Shown piece after piece: positions 16,442-26,800 of a stretch of DNA of 64,000 nt (its first letter is position 1; every line of letters begins with the position of its first letter). Origin of the DNA: Sphingomonas liriopis. Its GTDB lineage: Bacteria > Pseudomonadota > Alphaproteobacteria > Sphingomonadales > Sphingomonadaceae. Position numbers and translations under genes: made by a program. Location of the stretch: positions 124,001 to 188,000 of the forward strand of contig NZ_JAMLDY010000003.1 in NCBI RefSeq assembly GCF_024211255.1. Direction: 5' to 3'. The notes below the pieces were generated by a model that saw nothing but the letters and a program-made list of their open reading frames with translations, did not search any database and was not told the origin of the DNA.

Positions 16442-17491
16442 ATGAGCGCGGCCATGCTACAACCCAATGCCGCCTTCCTGTCGCGTGCCCGGCCGCGCAG
16501 CGTCGCGCGCTGGCTGTTCGTCGTCGCCGGGCTGATCGTCGCGATGGTCGTCATCGGCGGGATCACCCGGCTGACCGAATCCGGGCTGTCGATCACGACG
16601 TGGAAGCCGATCAGCGGTATCGTCCCGCCGCTGAACGAGGCGCAATGGCAGGCGGAGTTCGCCGGCTATCGCCGGATCCCCGAATATGCCGCGTTCAACC
16701 AGGACATGACGCTCGCCGGGTTCAAGCGCATCTTCTTCTGGGAGTATCTCCACCGACTGCTCGGGCGCGTCATCGGTGCGGCGTTTGCCTTGCCGCTGCT
16801 GTGGTTCGCGATGCGGCGGCAGATTCCGGGGGGCTATGGCTGGCGGCTGGTCGCGCTGCTCGCGCTCGGCGGGTTGCAGGGGGCGATCGGCTGGTGGATG
16901 GTCGCGTCGGGCCTGTCGGTGCGCACCGACGTCAGCCATGTGCGGCTCGCCGTCCACTTGCTCACCGCGCTCACCATTCTGGCGGGCATCGTATGGACCG
17001 CGCTCGACCTGATGGCGCTGCACCGTCACCCGCTCGCCCACCCCGCGCGGCTGACCGGGGTCGCGGTACTCGCGCTGGCGCTGCTGTTCGTCCAGCTCGT
17101 CTATGGCGCGTTCACGGCGGGGCTCGACGCGGGCTACGCCTTCGCCAGCTGGCCGCTGATGGGCGATGCGCTGTTCCCGGCGGGTGTGCCGATGGTCGAT
17201 CCCTCGTGGCGCAACGCGGTCGACAATCCCATCGTCGTCCAGTTCATCCACCGCTGGTGGGCGTTCGCCGCCGCCGCCGGGCTCGTCTGGCTGGCGATCC
17301 GTGCGACGCGCAACGGTTCGAAGGCGGGGATCTGGGTCGTCGCGCTGGTGACGCTGCAGATCGCGCTCGGCATCGCGACGCTGCTCAGCGGCGTACAGAT
17401 CGACGTCGCCGTCGCGCATCAGGGCAATGCCGCGCTGCTGCTGATCGCGGCGGTCTGCGCCGCGCATGCCACCGGCCGCCGCGCCATGTGA
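16442..17491 (+). CDS. ctaA: Heme A synthase (CtaA/COX15)
   Basis: A 349-aa inner-membrane enzyme that oxidises the C8 methyl of heme O to give heme A for aa3-type cytochrome oxidase. It has eight hydrophobic helices, with the heme-ligand histidines in FWEYLHRLLGR, VRTDVSHVRLAVHL, VVQFIHRWWAF and VAVAHQGNAALL. The GGITRLTESGLSI motif after helix 1 is diagnostic of COX15/CtaA type 2. The start MSAAMLQPN (16442) is preferred over the 16394 extension, which is Arg/Cys-rich. No oxidase genes are in the window. Confidence 0.96.
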   Translation: MSAAMLQPNAAFLSRARPRSVARWLFVVAGLIVAMVVIGGITRLTESGLSITTWKPISGIVPPLNEAQWQAEFAGYRRIPEYAAFNQDMTLAGFKRIFFWEYLHRLLGRVIGAAFALPLLWFAMRRQIPGGYGWRLVALLALGGLQGAIGWWMVASGLSVRTDVSHVRLAVHLLTALTILAGIVWTALDLMALHRHPLAHPARLTGVAVLALALLFVQLVYGAFTAGLDAGYAFASWPLMGDALFPAGVPMVDPSWRNAVDNPIVVQFIHRWWAFAAAAGLVWLAIRATRNGSKAGIWVVALVTLQIALGIATLLSGVQIDVAVAHQGNAALLLIAAVCAAHATGRRAM

Positions 17492-17576
17492 ACGACCCCA
17501 TGGTATCATTTTACCCGTCAGCAAAGCCGCGCTTTGCTTGACTTTCGGGAGGCGTTCCAGCAGTAGCGCCGTCAAC

Positions 17577-17600
17577 CACGCCGTCCTTCGGGGCGGCGTG
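17577..17600 (+). promoter_or_regulatory. rplM: Stem-loop in the rplM leader
   Basis: CACGCCGTCC-TTCG-GGGCGGCGTG forms a 10-bp stem (one G-U) with a UUCG tetraloop, 29 bases before the rplM ATG. No T-tract follows, so it is either the end of the ctaA transcript or a leader structure of the L13-S9 operon. A TTGACT at 17538-17543 is a possible -35 element, but no convincing -10 follows. Confidence 0.5.
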
Positions 17601-17629
17601 TATCGTTTCAAACCGAAAGGTCTACGCCC

Positions 17630-18109
17630 ATGAAGGCGCTCATGAAGACCACCAAGTCGGCCAAGCCGCACGAGGTGGAGAAGAAGTGGCATATCATCGA
17701 TGCCACCGACCTGGTGGTCGGCCGCACCGCATCGATCATCGCCAACATCCTGCGCGGCAAGCACAAGCCGTCGTTCACCCCGCACGTCGACTGCGGTGAC
17801 AACGTCATCGTCATCAACGCCGACAAGATCCGCTTCACCGGCAACAAGGCCGCGAAGAAGGTCTATTACAAGCACACCGGCTATGCCGGCGGCATCAAGG
17901 GCATCACCGCCGCCAAGGTCCTCGACGGCCGCTTCCCCGAGCGCGTCCTCGAAAAGGCCGTCGAGCGGATGATCCCGCGCGGGCCGCTGGGTCGCGAGCA
18001 GATGCGCAACCTGCGCATCTTCAAGGGCACCGAGCATCCGCACGAGGCCCAGAACCCCGAAGCTCTGGATATCGCGGGCATGAACCGCAAGAACAAGGTG
18101 GGCGCGTAA
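17630..18109 (+). CDS. rplM: 50S ribosomal protein L13
   Basis: A 159-aa primary assembly protein of the large subunit, binding 23S rRNA. The signature runs [45 protein letters not shown], then [20 protein letters not shown]. The ATG at 17630 gives the extra N-terminal Lys-rich segment ([11 protein letters not shown]) common in this group; ATG 17642 is an alternative. Its stop overlaps the rpsI start by one base, the conserved L13-S9 operon. Confidence 0.98.
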   Translation: MKALMKTTKSAKPHEVEKKWHIIDATDLVVGRTASIIANILRGKHKPSFTPHVDCGDNVIVINADKIRFTGNKAAKKVYYKHTGYAGGIKGITAAKVLDGRFPERVLEKAVERMIPRGPLGREQMRNLRIFKGTEHPHEAQNPEALDIAGMNRKNKVGA

Positions 18110-18657
18110 TGACCGACAATCGCCAGTCCCTTTCCGACCTCGCGTCGCTGACGCAGCAGCCGGCGCCGGCGACCGCCGGTGCGCCCGCGATCACGACCGA
18201 TGGCGAGGCCCCCGCCGCCCCGACGCAGGTCCTGCCGGTGACGCCGCTGCGCGAGCAGATCCTCGACAAGTTCGGCCGCGCCTATGCGACCGGCCGCCGC
18301 AAGGACGCCGTCGCGCGCGTCTGGCTGAAGCCGGGTTCGGGCAAGATCACGATCAACGGCCGCGACCAGGAAGTCTATTTCGCGCGTCCGACGCTGCGCC
18401 TCGTCATCAACCAGGTGTTCGGCATCACCGAACGCGAAGGCCAGTATGACGTCGTCTGCACCGTCAAGGGCGGCGGCCTGTCGGGCCAGGCCGGCGCGGT
18501 CAAGCACGGCATCAGCCAGGCGCTGACCCGCTTCGAGCCGATCCTGCGCGCGCCGGTGAAGGCCGCCGGGTTCCTGACCCGCGACAGCCGTACGGTCGAG
18601 CGTAAGAAGTATGGCCGTGCGAAGGCACGTCGTTCGTTCCAGTTCTCGAAGCGCTAA
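18109..18657 (+). CDS. rpsI: 30S ribosomal protein S9
   Basis: A 182-aa protein. The conserved S9 domain starts near residue 55 ([20 protein letters not shown]), continues with [16 protein letters not shown] and [19 protein letters not shown], and ends with the tRNA-contacting basic tail [11 protein letters not shown]. The first 50 residues are a disordered Ala/Pro/Thr-rich extension, seen in many alphaproteobacteria. It is translated directly from the rplM stop. A hairpin follows the stop. Confidence 0.98.
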   Translation: MTDNRQSLSDLASLTQQPAPATAGAPAITTDGEAPAAPTQVLPVTPLREQILDKFGRAYATGRRKDAVARVWLKPGSGKITINGRDQEVYFARPTLRLVINQVFGITEREGQYDVVCTVKGGGLSGQAGAVKHGISQALTRFEPILRAPVKAAGFLTRDSRTVERKKYGRAKARRSFQFSKR

Positions 18658-18667
18658 GTGCGGGCCA

Positions 18668-18693
18668 CCTTGGATTGCACCAGCAATCCAAGG
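18668..18693 (+). terminator. Perfect stem-loop after rpsI
   Basis: CCTTGGATTGC-ACCA-GCAATCCAAGG is an 11-bp perfect stem, 10 bases after the rpsI stop. There is no U-tract, so it could be a transcript-end stabiliser rather than an intrinsic terminator. A second short hairpin (AACGGC-GAA-GCCGTT) lies at 18716-18730; a very similar sequence block recurs at 51889-51919. Confidence 0.6.
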
Positions 18694-18906
18694 ACAGGCC
18701 GCGGCGGGCGGCGGGAACGGCGAAGCCGTTCACGTCCGACGGCGTGGCCAGACGTCGAGTTCCGAAAGGGGCGGTCCAGCGATGGGCCGCCCTTTTGCGT
18801 TGCGCGACCGTTGCTGGCGATGGCGGAAGGGCCGAACGGGTTGCCCTCGCCCGGCACCGGGTCTAGCCGCGGGTCCAACGACAGAACACGCGCAGGAGCC
18901 CCCGTC

Positions 18907-21132
18907 ATGCCCGCCATCCTCGATCGCCGTCAGGTTCTCAGCGGCGGTGCGACCATCGCCGGGCTGACGCTCGGCGCTCCCGTCTTCGCGCAGAGCAACC
19001 GGATCGAAACTCTGATCGCGAAGATGACCCCGCAGGAAAAGGCGGGGCAGCTGTCGTGCTTCTCCGACCAGATCCGCCCGATCGGCGTACCGTTCAATCC
19101 CGGCCTCGCCAGCGGCGGCGCCAACGAACAGCTGGCGAAGATCAGGACCGGCGCGATCGGCATGCTGTTCAACGGCGTCGGCTATGCGGGCGCCAAGGCG
19201 GCGCAGGATGCGGCGCTGCAGACGCGGCTCAAGATCCCGCTGATCTTCGCCGGCGACGTCATCCACGGCCTGCGCACCGCCTATCCGCTCCCGATCGCCG
19301 AGGCGTGCGCGTTCGATCCCGACCTCGCGATGCGCACCGCGCGCGCCGCGGCGCTGGAGAGCACCGCACTCGGCATCCACTGGACCTTCGCGCCGATGGT
19401 CGACGTCGCACGCGACCAGCGCTGGGGCCGCGTCGCCGAAGGATCGGGTGAGGACCCGTATCTTGGTACCTTGCTCGGTGTCGCCCGCGTAAAGGGCTTC
19501 CAGGGCGACAATCTGAAGGACGCGACCCGCGTCGCCGCCTGCGCCAAGCATTTCGCCGCCTACGGCGCGGTGTCGGGCGGGATGGAGTACAATTATACCG
19601 AAATCAGTCCGTCGACGCTGCACGAGGTCCATCTCGCGCCGTTCAGGGCGGCGGTCGACGCCGGCGTCGCGACGCTGATGAGCGCGTTCAACGACATCGA
19701 TGGTGTGCCCGCCTCGGGCAACAGATGGCTGATGACCGACCTGCTGCGCGGCCAATGGAAATTTGGCGGCATGGTGGTGGGCGACTATACCGCCGACGAG
19801 GAACTGATCGCGCACGGTTACGCCAAGGACGGCCGCGACGCCGCCAAGAAGGCGTTCCTCGCCGGCATGGACATGGCCATGCAGTCCAACCTGTTCAATC
19901 TGTGGCTGCCCGACCTGGTCGAGAAGGGCGAGGTGCCGGTCGCGCGGCTCGACGAGGGCGTACGCCGCGTGCTCCATCTCAAGGAACGGGTCGGGCTGTT
20001 CGACAATCCCTATCGCTCGGTCAGCCAGAAGGCCGAGCGGACCAGCGTCGCGACCCCGGCGATGCTCAAGCTCAGCCGCGAGGCGGGCGCGCGGTCGATC
20101 GTGCTGCTCAAGAACGATGGCAACGTCTTGCCGCTCGCGAAGACGGCCAGAATCGCACTGGTGGGGCCGTTCGCCGAGGATACCGACAATGTCGTCGGCA
20201 CCTGGGCGTTCATGGCCGACAAGGCGCTCAACGTCTCGATCGCCGCGGGGCTGCGCAACCGCAAGGCGAACGTGACGGTGGTGAAGGGTTCGGACGTCGA
20301 GGCCGCCATCCCCGGCGGCATCGATGCGGCGGTCGCGGCGGCGCGGGCGGCGGACGTCGTGCTGCTCGCGATCGGCGAGACGCAGCTGATGTCGGGCGAG
20401 GCGCAGGCGCGCGTCGAGATCACCGTGCCGCCGGCGCAGATGGCGCTCGCCGAGGCGATCGCGGCGACCGGCAAGCCCGTCGTCGTGCTGCTCCGCCACG
20501 GCCGCGCACTGGCGCTGGAGGGTGCGGTGAAGGCCGCACCGGCGATCCTCGCCACCTGGTTCCTCGGCTCGGAAAGCGGCAATGCGATCGCCGACGTGCT
20601 GTTCGGCGACGTCAATCCGTCCGCCAAACTGTCGGCCAGCTTCCCGGTGTTCAGCGGGCAGGAACCCTATTTCTACAACCACAAGATCACCGGCCGCCCG
20701 CAGCCCGACGGCCCGCTGTCCGAATACAAGGCGCGCTATCGCGAGACGCGCAATGAGGCGCTGTACCCGTTCGGGCATGGGCTCAGCTACACCGGCTTCG
20801 CGGTGTCGAACGTCGTCGTGCCGGCGCAGATGAACGACCGGCTCGAGGTGACCGCGACCGTCGCCAACACCGGCAGCCGTGCGGGCGACGAGGTCGTGCA
20901 GCTGTACATCCACGACGTCGTCGCGAGCCACACCCGCCCGATCCGCGAGTTGAAGGGCTTCCAGCGCGTCAGCCTGGCGCCCGGCCAGTCGAAGCAGGTG
21001 CGCTTCACGCTGACGCGCGAGGACCTGCGCTTCTGGATGGATGGCAAGTGGGTGGTCGAACCCGGCACGTTCCACGTGTGGGTCGCGACGAGTTCGGTGG
21101 GTGGTGAACAAAAGCAGTTCGAGTTGGTCTAG
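18907..21132 (+). CDS. bglX: Glycoside hydrolase family 3 beta-glucosidase (exported)
   Basis: A 741-aa GH3 enzyme releasing terminal glucose from beta-glucosides. The start at 18907 gives a Tat-like or Sec signal (DRRQVLSGGATIAGLTLGAP, cut near FAQ), so it is periplasmic. GH3 N-terminal barrel motifs are KMTPQEKAGQL, AGDVIHGLRTAYPLP and RVAACAKHFAAYG; the nucleophile Asp is in GMVVGDYTADEEL. The (alpha/beta)6 domain follows (SIVLLKNDGNVLPL), and then a fibronectin-like domain (GYPFGHGLSYT type, here YPFGHGLSYTGF). The order and length match BglX. Confidence 0.94.
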   Translation: MPAILDRRQVLSGGATIAGLTLGAPVFAQSNRIETLIAKMTPQEKAGQLSCFSDQIRPIGVPFNPGLASGGANEQLAKIRTGAIGMLFNGVGYAGAKAAQDAALQTRLKIPLIFAGDVIHGLRTAYPLPIAEACAFDPDLAMRTARAAALESTALGIHWTFAPMVDVARDQRWGRVAEGSGEDPYLGTLLGVARVKGFQGDNLKDATRVAACAKHFAAYGAVSGGMEYNYTEISPSTLHEVHLAPFRAAVDAGVATLMSAFNDIDGVPASGNRWLMTDLLRGQWKFGGMVVGDYTADEELIAHGYAKDGRDAAKKAFLAGMDMAMQSNLFNLWLPDLVEKGEVPVARLDEGVRRVLHLKERVGLFDNPYRSVSQKAERTSVATPAMLKLSREAGARSIVLLKNDGNVLPLAKTARIALVGPFAEDTDNVVGTWAFMADKALNVSIAAGLRNRKANVTVVKGSDVEAAIPGGIDAAVAAARAADVVLLAIGETQLMSGEAQARVEITVPPAQMALAEAIAATGKPVVVLLRHGRALALEGAVKAAPAILATWFLGSESGNAIADVLFGDVNPSAKLSASFPVFSGQEPYFYNHKITGRPQPDGPLSEYKARYRETRNEALYPFGHGLSYTGFAVSNVVVPAQMNDRLEVTATVANTGSRAGDEVVQLYIHDVVASHTRPIRELKGFQRVSLAPGQSKQVRFTLTREDLRFWMDGKWVVEPGTFHVWVATSSVGGEQKQFELV

Positions 21133-21369
21133 GATCCTCCCCGCCCCGGCAGGCTATCACCTATGATCTGGTAACCGATCGATTGCCCAAAACGCTGCGT
21201 CACCCCGGACTTGTTCCGGGGTCCACTGTTCGGCAAGCGGACAGTCAGAGCATCTTGTCCTACGCTTGCGGGCAAGTGGACCCCGGAACAAGTCCGGGGT
21301 GACGGAGGAATGGGGAACCGTGACGCCAGGCAATTGCCGTTGTGCGATAGCCCCCCGTGCCGGGAAGTA
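21131..21369. repeat. Composite inverted repeat containing a class A core (copy 4)
   Basis: The core 21198-21304 is of the same A2 subtype as 12661 (CTGTTCGGCAAGCG at left, CTTGTCCTACGCTTGC at right). The outer left flank 21131-21165 (CCTCCCCGCCCCGGCAGGCTATC) is answered by an inverted right flank 21340-21369 (GTGCGATAGCCCCCCGTGCCG). The element occupies the whole gap between bglX and modC. Confidence 0.78.
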
Positions 21370-21370
21370 T

Positions 21371-21973
21371 CTAAACCCCCACGATCCGCGTCCCCAACCG
21401 CTCCGCCTCGTCAGGATCGTGCGTCACCATCAAGATCGGCAACCCGGCCTCATCACGCACGCGCAGGATCGCGTCCATGATCTCGCCCCGCCGCCCGCGG
21501 TCGAGCGACGACAGCGGCTCGTCGAGCAGCAGGAATGCCGGATCGCTGAGCAACGCGCGGCCGATCGCCACGCGCCGTGCCTCGCCGCCCGACAGCGTTC
21601 GCGGCCAGCGGTCGAGCAGGTGGCCGATCCCCAGCATCGCGACCGTCGCCGCCAGCCCGTCCTCGTCCGCCGCGCCGTAGAGCAGGTTCGCGCGCACCCG
21701 GCGGTGCGGGAACAACCGCGGCTCCTGAAAGACATAGCCCGCGCGCCGCCGCTCGGGGGCGACGTCGATGCCGTCCGCATCGTCGAACAGCATCCGCCCC
21801 GCCACCGCGATCCGCCCGGCATCGGGACGCAGCAGCCCCGCCACCATGTTGAGCACGCTGGTCTTGCCGATCCCCGACGGCCCGAACAGCACCGTCAGCC
21901 CCTCGCCCGCGGTCAGGTCGAGCGACACGTCCGCCTCGCCCAGCCGCTTGGTCACGCGGATCTCAAAGGACAT
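21371..21973 (-). CDS. modC: Molybdate ABC transporter ATPase (short ModC)
   Basis: A 200-aa ABC ATPase with Walker A GPSGIGKTS, Q-loop in YVFQEPRLFPH, signature LSGGEARRVA, Walker B FLLLDEPLSSLD and switch His in MVTHDPDEAE. It energises the ModB permease. It is much shorter than the roughly 350-aa E. coli ModC and lacks the C-terminal TOBE (MOP) molybdate-binding domain. It is the last gene of modA-modB-modC, overlapping modB by 11 bases. Assignment to molybdate rests on the linked ModA/ModB. Confidence 0.92.
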   Translation of the reverse strand: MSFEIRVTKRLGEADVSLDLTAGEGLTVLFGPSGIGKTSVLNMVAGLLRPDAGRIAVAGRMLFDDADGIDVAPERRRAGYVFQEPRLFPHRRVRANLLYGAADEDGLAATVAMLGIGHLLDRWPRTLSGGEARRVAIGRALLSDPAFLLLDEPLSSLDRGRRGEIMDAILRVRDEAGLPILMVTHDPDEAERLGTRIVGV

Positions 21974-22652
21974 GCAGACCCCGCCGCACGCGCCGCGTCA
22001 GCAGCTCGGACACCAGCAGCGCGATCAGGCTCAAGCCCACCGACATCGCCGACAGCCGCCACACCGTCGCCTCCGCGCCCGGCTGCTGCAACGCCGAATA
22101 GATCGCCAGCGGCAGCGTCTGCGTCTCGCCCGGCACGTTGCTGACGAAGGTGATGGTCGCGCCGAATTCGCCGATCGAGCGCGCGAACCCCAGCACCGCG
22201 CCGGCCAGCACGCCCGGCAGGCTGAGCGGCAGCGTCAGCGTCCAGAAGACCCGCGTGGGTCCCGCGCCGAGCGTGCGTGCCGCGCTCTCCAGCCGCCGGT
22301 CGACCGCCTCGATCGACAGCCGCATCGCACGCACCATCAGCGGCAGCGCCATGATCCCCGCCGCGATCGCCGCGCCGGTCCAGCGGAACAGCACGCTGAC
22401 ACCGAACCAGCGCTCGAGCCACCCGCCGAGCGGCCCCGCCGGTGCGAAGGCGAGCAGCAGCACCCAGCCGGTGACGACCGGCGGCACGACCAGTGGCAGA
22501 TGAACAACCGCATCGAGCAGCAGCTTGCCCGGAAACCGCACCCGCGCCAGCACCCAGGCGAGCGCGAAGGCGATCGGCAGCACCGCGGCCATCGCCACCC
22601 CGCCGACCTTCAGCGACAGCGCGACGATCCCCCATTCCGCCGCCGTCAGCAT
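21963..22652 (-). CDS. modB: Molybdate ABC transporter permease
   Basis: A 229-aa inner-membrane permease with about five to six helices and the EAA loop ESAARTLGAGPTRVFWTLTL. The HLPLVVPPVVTGWVLLLAF segment and the FARSIGEFGATITFVSNVPG motif are characteristic of ModB. The start MLTAAEWGIVALSL overlaps the modA stop (TGATG). It pairs with ModC and receives molybdate from ModA. Confidence 0.95.
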   Translation of the reverse strand: MLTAAEWGIVALSLKVGGVAMAAVLPIAFALAWVLARVRFPGKLLLDAVVHLPLVVPPVVTGWVLLLAFAPAGPLGGWLERWFGVSVLFRWTGAAIAAGIMALPLMVRAMRLSIEAVDRRLESAARTLGAGPTRVFWTLTLPLSLPGVLAGAVLGFARSIGEFGATITFVSNVPGETQTLPLAIYSALQQPGAEATVWRLSAMSVGLSLIALLVSELLTRRVRRGLHVL

Positions 22653-23404
22653 CAGCGCGCGATGAATCCATAGCGAACGAAGACGGCCTTGCCGGCGCGG
22701 CTGACGAGGAAGCGGCGGAACGCTTCGCCCTCCGGATTGGTCGATCGCGCCAGCCGCGCGACGGGATAGGTGATTGGCGGGTGGCTGCCGGCCGGGAAGA
22801 CGCCCGCGATCCGCACCGCCCGCGACGCCTTGGCATCGGTCGCATAGACGATGCCGAGCGGCGCGGCGCCGCGCTCGACCAGCGTCAGCGCCGCGCGTAC
22901 GCTGTCGCCGCGCACCACCTTGGGTGCGACCGTGGCCCACACACCGAGCGAACGCAGCGCCGCCTCGCCGTATTTGCCCGCCGGCACCGGTGCGTCCGCC
23001 ATCGCCAGCGGCCCCGCCGCCAGCACCTTCGCCAGCGCTGCGGCCGGTCGCACCGGGATGCGCACCGGATTGCCCTTCGCCGCGACGACCACCAGCCGGT
23101 TGCCGAGGAAGGTGACGCGGCTCGCCGGGACGATCAGCCGCTTGGCGGCGAGCGCATCCATCCACTCCTGATCCGCCGACACGAACAGATCGGCATCGCC
23201 CCCAGCCTCCACCTGCCGCGCCAGCGCCGACGACGCCGCGAACGAGATCACCGGGCGCGGATGCCCAGCCGTCGCCCAGGCGTCCGCGGCCGCGTTCATC
23301 GATTCCTGCAGGCTGGCGGCGGCGAGAACCAGTGGCGGCTTGCCTTGCGCCAGCGCCGGTGCGGCCGCCAGCAGCGTCAGGAACATCAGCAACGATCGGA
23401 TCAT
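22652..23404 (-). CDS. modA: Molybdate-binding periplasmic protein
   Basis: A 250-aa substrate-binding protein with signal peptide (MIRSLLMFLTLLAAAPALAQ). The ModA fold shows LVLAAASLQESMNAAADAWA, SFAASSALARQVEAGGDADLF, SADQEWMDALAAKRLI and a C-terminal FRRFLVSRAGKAVFVRYGF. The Ser residues of AAASL and SFAASSAL are those expected to bind the oxyanion. First gene of the operon. Molybdenum supply could serve molybdopterin enzymes; none is in the window apart from a [2Fe-2S] subunit at 49.4 kb. Confidence 0.94.
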   Translation of the reverse strand: MIRSLLMFLTLLAAAPALAQGKPPLVLAAASLQESMNAAADAWATAGHPRPVISFAASSALARQVEAGGDADLFVSADQEWMDALAAKRLIVPASRVTFLGNRLVVVAAKGNPVRIPVRPAAALAKVLAAGPLAMADAPVPAGKYGEAALRSLGVWATVAPKVVRGDSVRAALTLVERGAAPLGIVYATDAKASRAVRIAGVFPAGSHPPITYPVARLARSTNPEGEAFRRFLVSRAGKAVFVRYGFIAR

Positions 23405-23515
23405 GCGGGCACCTTGGTCGGCTACGGTCGATCATTCGGGTATACAGCGCGGGGCGGTCGGCGCATCTCCTTATCGGCCATGGCGACAGCCGCTTCATGC
23501 CGCTATCCTGCCGGC

Positions 23516-23821
23516 ATGACGTTCGATCTCGCCGCCGCTTTGCATCGCAAAGAGGAATATGAGACCTCACGCCTGGTCGACTTCGCCTTTCGCGTCCGTG
23601 CCCGGGCGACGCGCGCGCTGGCGGGGGAACTGGGTCTGGACATGCATGTAGCGACGGCCTTGCTGGTTCGTCACGACGAAGCGGGGGTATGCGCCGCGCT
23701 CGCCGCACAGACCGGTCGCGCCCTCGACGAGGTCACCGCATCCTATCGCTTGCATCACGCCGCGGCCGCGCGCGCGCTCGTCGTAGAACGGGGCGACCCT
23801 TCGCCGCATCGTCTCGCCTGA
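23516..23821 (+). CDS. Hypothetical protein, 101 aa
   Basis: ATG 23516 opens MTFDLAAALHRKEEYETSRL. It is predicted almost all alpha-helical, with a charged N-terminal helix and Ala-rich helices later (VATALLVRHDEAGVCAALAA). No family is recognised and no ribosome binding site is convincing. It is oriented away from modA and towards the GT/NodB gene. Codon choice (strong G/C third positions) is like that of genuine genes here, and I favour it as coding. Confidence 0.5.
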   Translation: MTFDLAAALHRKEEYETSRLVDFAFRVRARATRALAGELGLDMHVATALLVRHDEAGVCAALAAQTGRALDEVTASYRLHHAAAARALVVERGDPSPHRLA

Positions 23822-23845
23822 CGCCGCTGGCGATCCGTCCCGTGC

Positions 23846-26800
23846 CTAATGCGCCGATCCGGCTGCCTGCACCCGCCCGGTGCGCTGCAGCTTGCCCCAG
23901 CCGACCATCGGTCCGCGCAGCGCCTGGGCGATCGCCTTCAGCACGACGTAGTACATCACCTGCCGATAGCCGATCCGTTGCGGGATCAGCAGCCAGAGCA
24001 GCCGCCACTTCTCGCGCCGTTCGAGCGCGAAGGCGATCGTGGCGGCGAGCAGGTCGATCGCGGTGAACACCAGCCAGAAGGCGAGCATCGTGTACACGTC
24101 GTGGCTGGTCTGCGCCCAGCCATGCGCCTGGATGTCGACATAGGTCGTCAGGAAACTGACCAGCAGCGCAAGGTCGATGATCGGGCTGATCGCGGCAAGC
24201 AGGATCTGGAAGACGATCGCCTGCGGCAACCCGACCCAACCGAGCCCGCGAGGGTTGCTGCCGCCGATCGCGGAACGGTGTTTCCACAGGCATTGCAGGG
24301 TGCCGAACGCCCAGCGGAACCGCTGCTTGGCGAGCGCGCGGAAGCTCTCGGGCGCCTCGGTCCAGGCGACGGCATACTGGTCGTACTGCACCCGCCAGCC
24401 GGCGCGCTGGATCGCGATGGTGAGGTCCTGGTCCTCGGCCAGCGTGTCGTGCGGATAGCCACCGACCTGCCGGATCGCCGCCAGCCGCCATGCGCCGACC
24501 GCACCCGGCACCACCGTGATCGCGTTGAGCCGCGCGAACGCGCGCCGCTCGAGATTCTGCGCGGTGATATATTCGAGCGCCTGCCATTTGGTGACGATGT
24601 TGACTCGGTTGCCGACCTTGGCATTGCCCGCCACCGCGCCGAGCGCCGGATCGTCGAACCAGCGCGCCAGCCGCGCGATCGTCGTCGGTTCGAACTGCGT
24701 GTCGGCGTCGAGCGCGATGACGATCTCGCCCTTTGCCTGTTCCAGCGCGGTGTTGAGCGCGCGCGCTTTGCCGCCGTTCTGCAGCGTCAGCAGGCGGACG
24801 CGCGGATCGTCGCCGAACGCGGCGCGCACCACGGCGGAGGTCGCGTCCTTCGACCCGTCGTCGATCACCAGCACCTCGATCGCCACGTCGGTCGAGGCGA
24901 GCACACCGCGCACCGCGCGTTCGATCACGCGTTCCTCGTTGTATGCGGGGATCATCACTGTGACGAAGCGGGTGGGGTCGATCGCCGGGAACACCGTCCG
25001 CCCCTCGCGCCGCGCCTGGAGCAGCGCCAGCGCCGACAGCGCCAGCGCGCGCAGGATGCCGACGGTGATCGCGATGATGAACAGCCAGCGCAGGCCGATC
25101 ACCAGCCCGCCGAGCGCGGTGAACAGCGCGAGATCGGCACGCGCCGCAAGCTGGTCGCTGGCGCTGATCGGGGGCATCGACGCATTGCGCGACAGGCCGG
25201 CGAGCGTCGAGACGGGGACGAAATGATAGCCCATCGCGCGCAGCCGGTCGATGATGACCGGCAGCGCCGCGACGGTCTGCGCGCGGTTGCCGCCGGCGTC
25301 GTGGAGCAGCACGACGTTGCGGCTGCAATCGGCATCCGAATCGCTGGTGCAATTGTCGGGCGCGCTGGTGATCCGCGCGATCGTCGCGTCGATGATCTGT
25401 TGCACGCCCGGCCGCTTCCAGTCGCCGGGATCGACGTGCAGCCCGACCGAGATATAGCCGCGCTGCTGCGCCTGCAACGCCGGCAGGATTTCGTCGGCGG
25501 TGGTCGGTTCGGCGTCACCGAAATAGGGCGCGCGGAACAGGCGGAGCGAGCGGCCGGTGAACGCCTGGAACAGCCGCTGGTTGGCGTTGAGCTCGAACAT
25601 CACCTGCCCCGGCGATGCGGTGGCGAGGTTGGGATGGGTATAGGTGTGGCTGCCGACCTCATGCCCCTCCAGAATCATGCGCTGCAGCAGGGGGCGCTGG
25701 GTCAGCGCATTCTCGCCTATGATGAAGAAGGTCGCCGGAACGTGGCGCTGTTTCAGCACGTCGAGCACCTGCGGCGTCCAGGTCGGATCGGGACCGTCGT
25801 CGAAGGTCAGCGCGATCTGCTTCCTGCGATAGCCGGTGCGGTCGACCTCATAGGGCGAGGGCAGGCGGTCGAAGCGGACGTCGGCGATGCTGCCGTCCGG
25901 GGCGGCGGTCGCGCGGCGGACGCCGGCGACCGGGGTGCCGCCGATTTTCAGGATCTCGCCGGCGCCCTCGATATCGACTTCGGTACCGGCGGGGATCGCG
26001 TCGATCGCCGACACCGGCGGCAGGGTGCGATGATCGCGCCCAAACAGCGACCACAGGCCGGGATCCTCCGATCCCAGCCGCCACAGCGCGACGCTGCTGA
26101 CCCCGGCGCGGCGCAGGAAGGCGATCTGGTTGTACGCCGATGCCGCGTCGAGCAGCCAGACGACATGGCTGGTATCGCCCTCGCGATAGGCGAAGCCGCT
26201 GTTGCCGCTCGCGCGATCGAACATGGGCACGGTGCCCGAATCGCGTGCGGTCTGCCACGCCTCTTCGATGCTGAGCGGTTCGCCGCCGCCGTCGTGCCAG
26301 TCGTAGGCGTAGGAGCCGACCGCGACGACCAGCTTCGCCGCCGGAATACCGCGCGCGGCGGTTGCGACCTGTTCGGCGAACCAGTGCTGCGAGGCGATCG
26401 GCCCCGCCGGCCCCGACGTCTCATGCTCGTCATAGGCCATCAGGAACACCTTGTCGGTGACCCTGGCATAGGCCGGCAGGTCCCAATCCGCATTGCCGAC
26501 CGGCGCGGCGATCGCCACCACCCAGCCGCGCGGGGCGAACTGACGCTGCACCTCGGCGAGGAAGGTGCGATAGTTCGCCTGCGCGCCCGCCGGCAATTCC
26601 TCGAAGTCGAAGAAGATGCCGCCGGCGCGGTTCGCCGCCAGCCATGGCACCAGTTTCGCCAGCAGCGTCGCCCGCGCGCGCGGATCGGCGAGCAGCGCGG
26701 CGGTGCCCGCGCCGTCCCATTCGCCGTTGATCGCATTCTGGATCATCGGCACCACGACAGGCCGGTGGACCGCCCGGTTGAGGATCGCCCGCCCCGTAGC

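Noticed and set aside
17492-17629. Riboswitch before rplM
   Set aside because: Only one stem-loop with a UUCG loop is visible. No known riboswitch core can be recognised.
18730-21111. 793-aa minus-strand ORF antisense to bglX
   Set aside because: Arg/Gly/His-rich translation with no motifs. The plus strand carries a complete GH3 enzyme. A shadow of high-GC codon usage.
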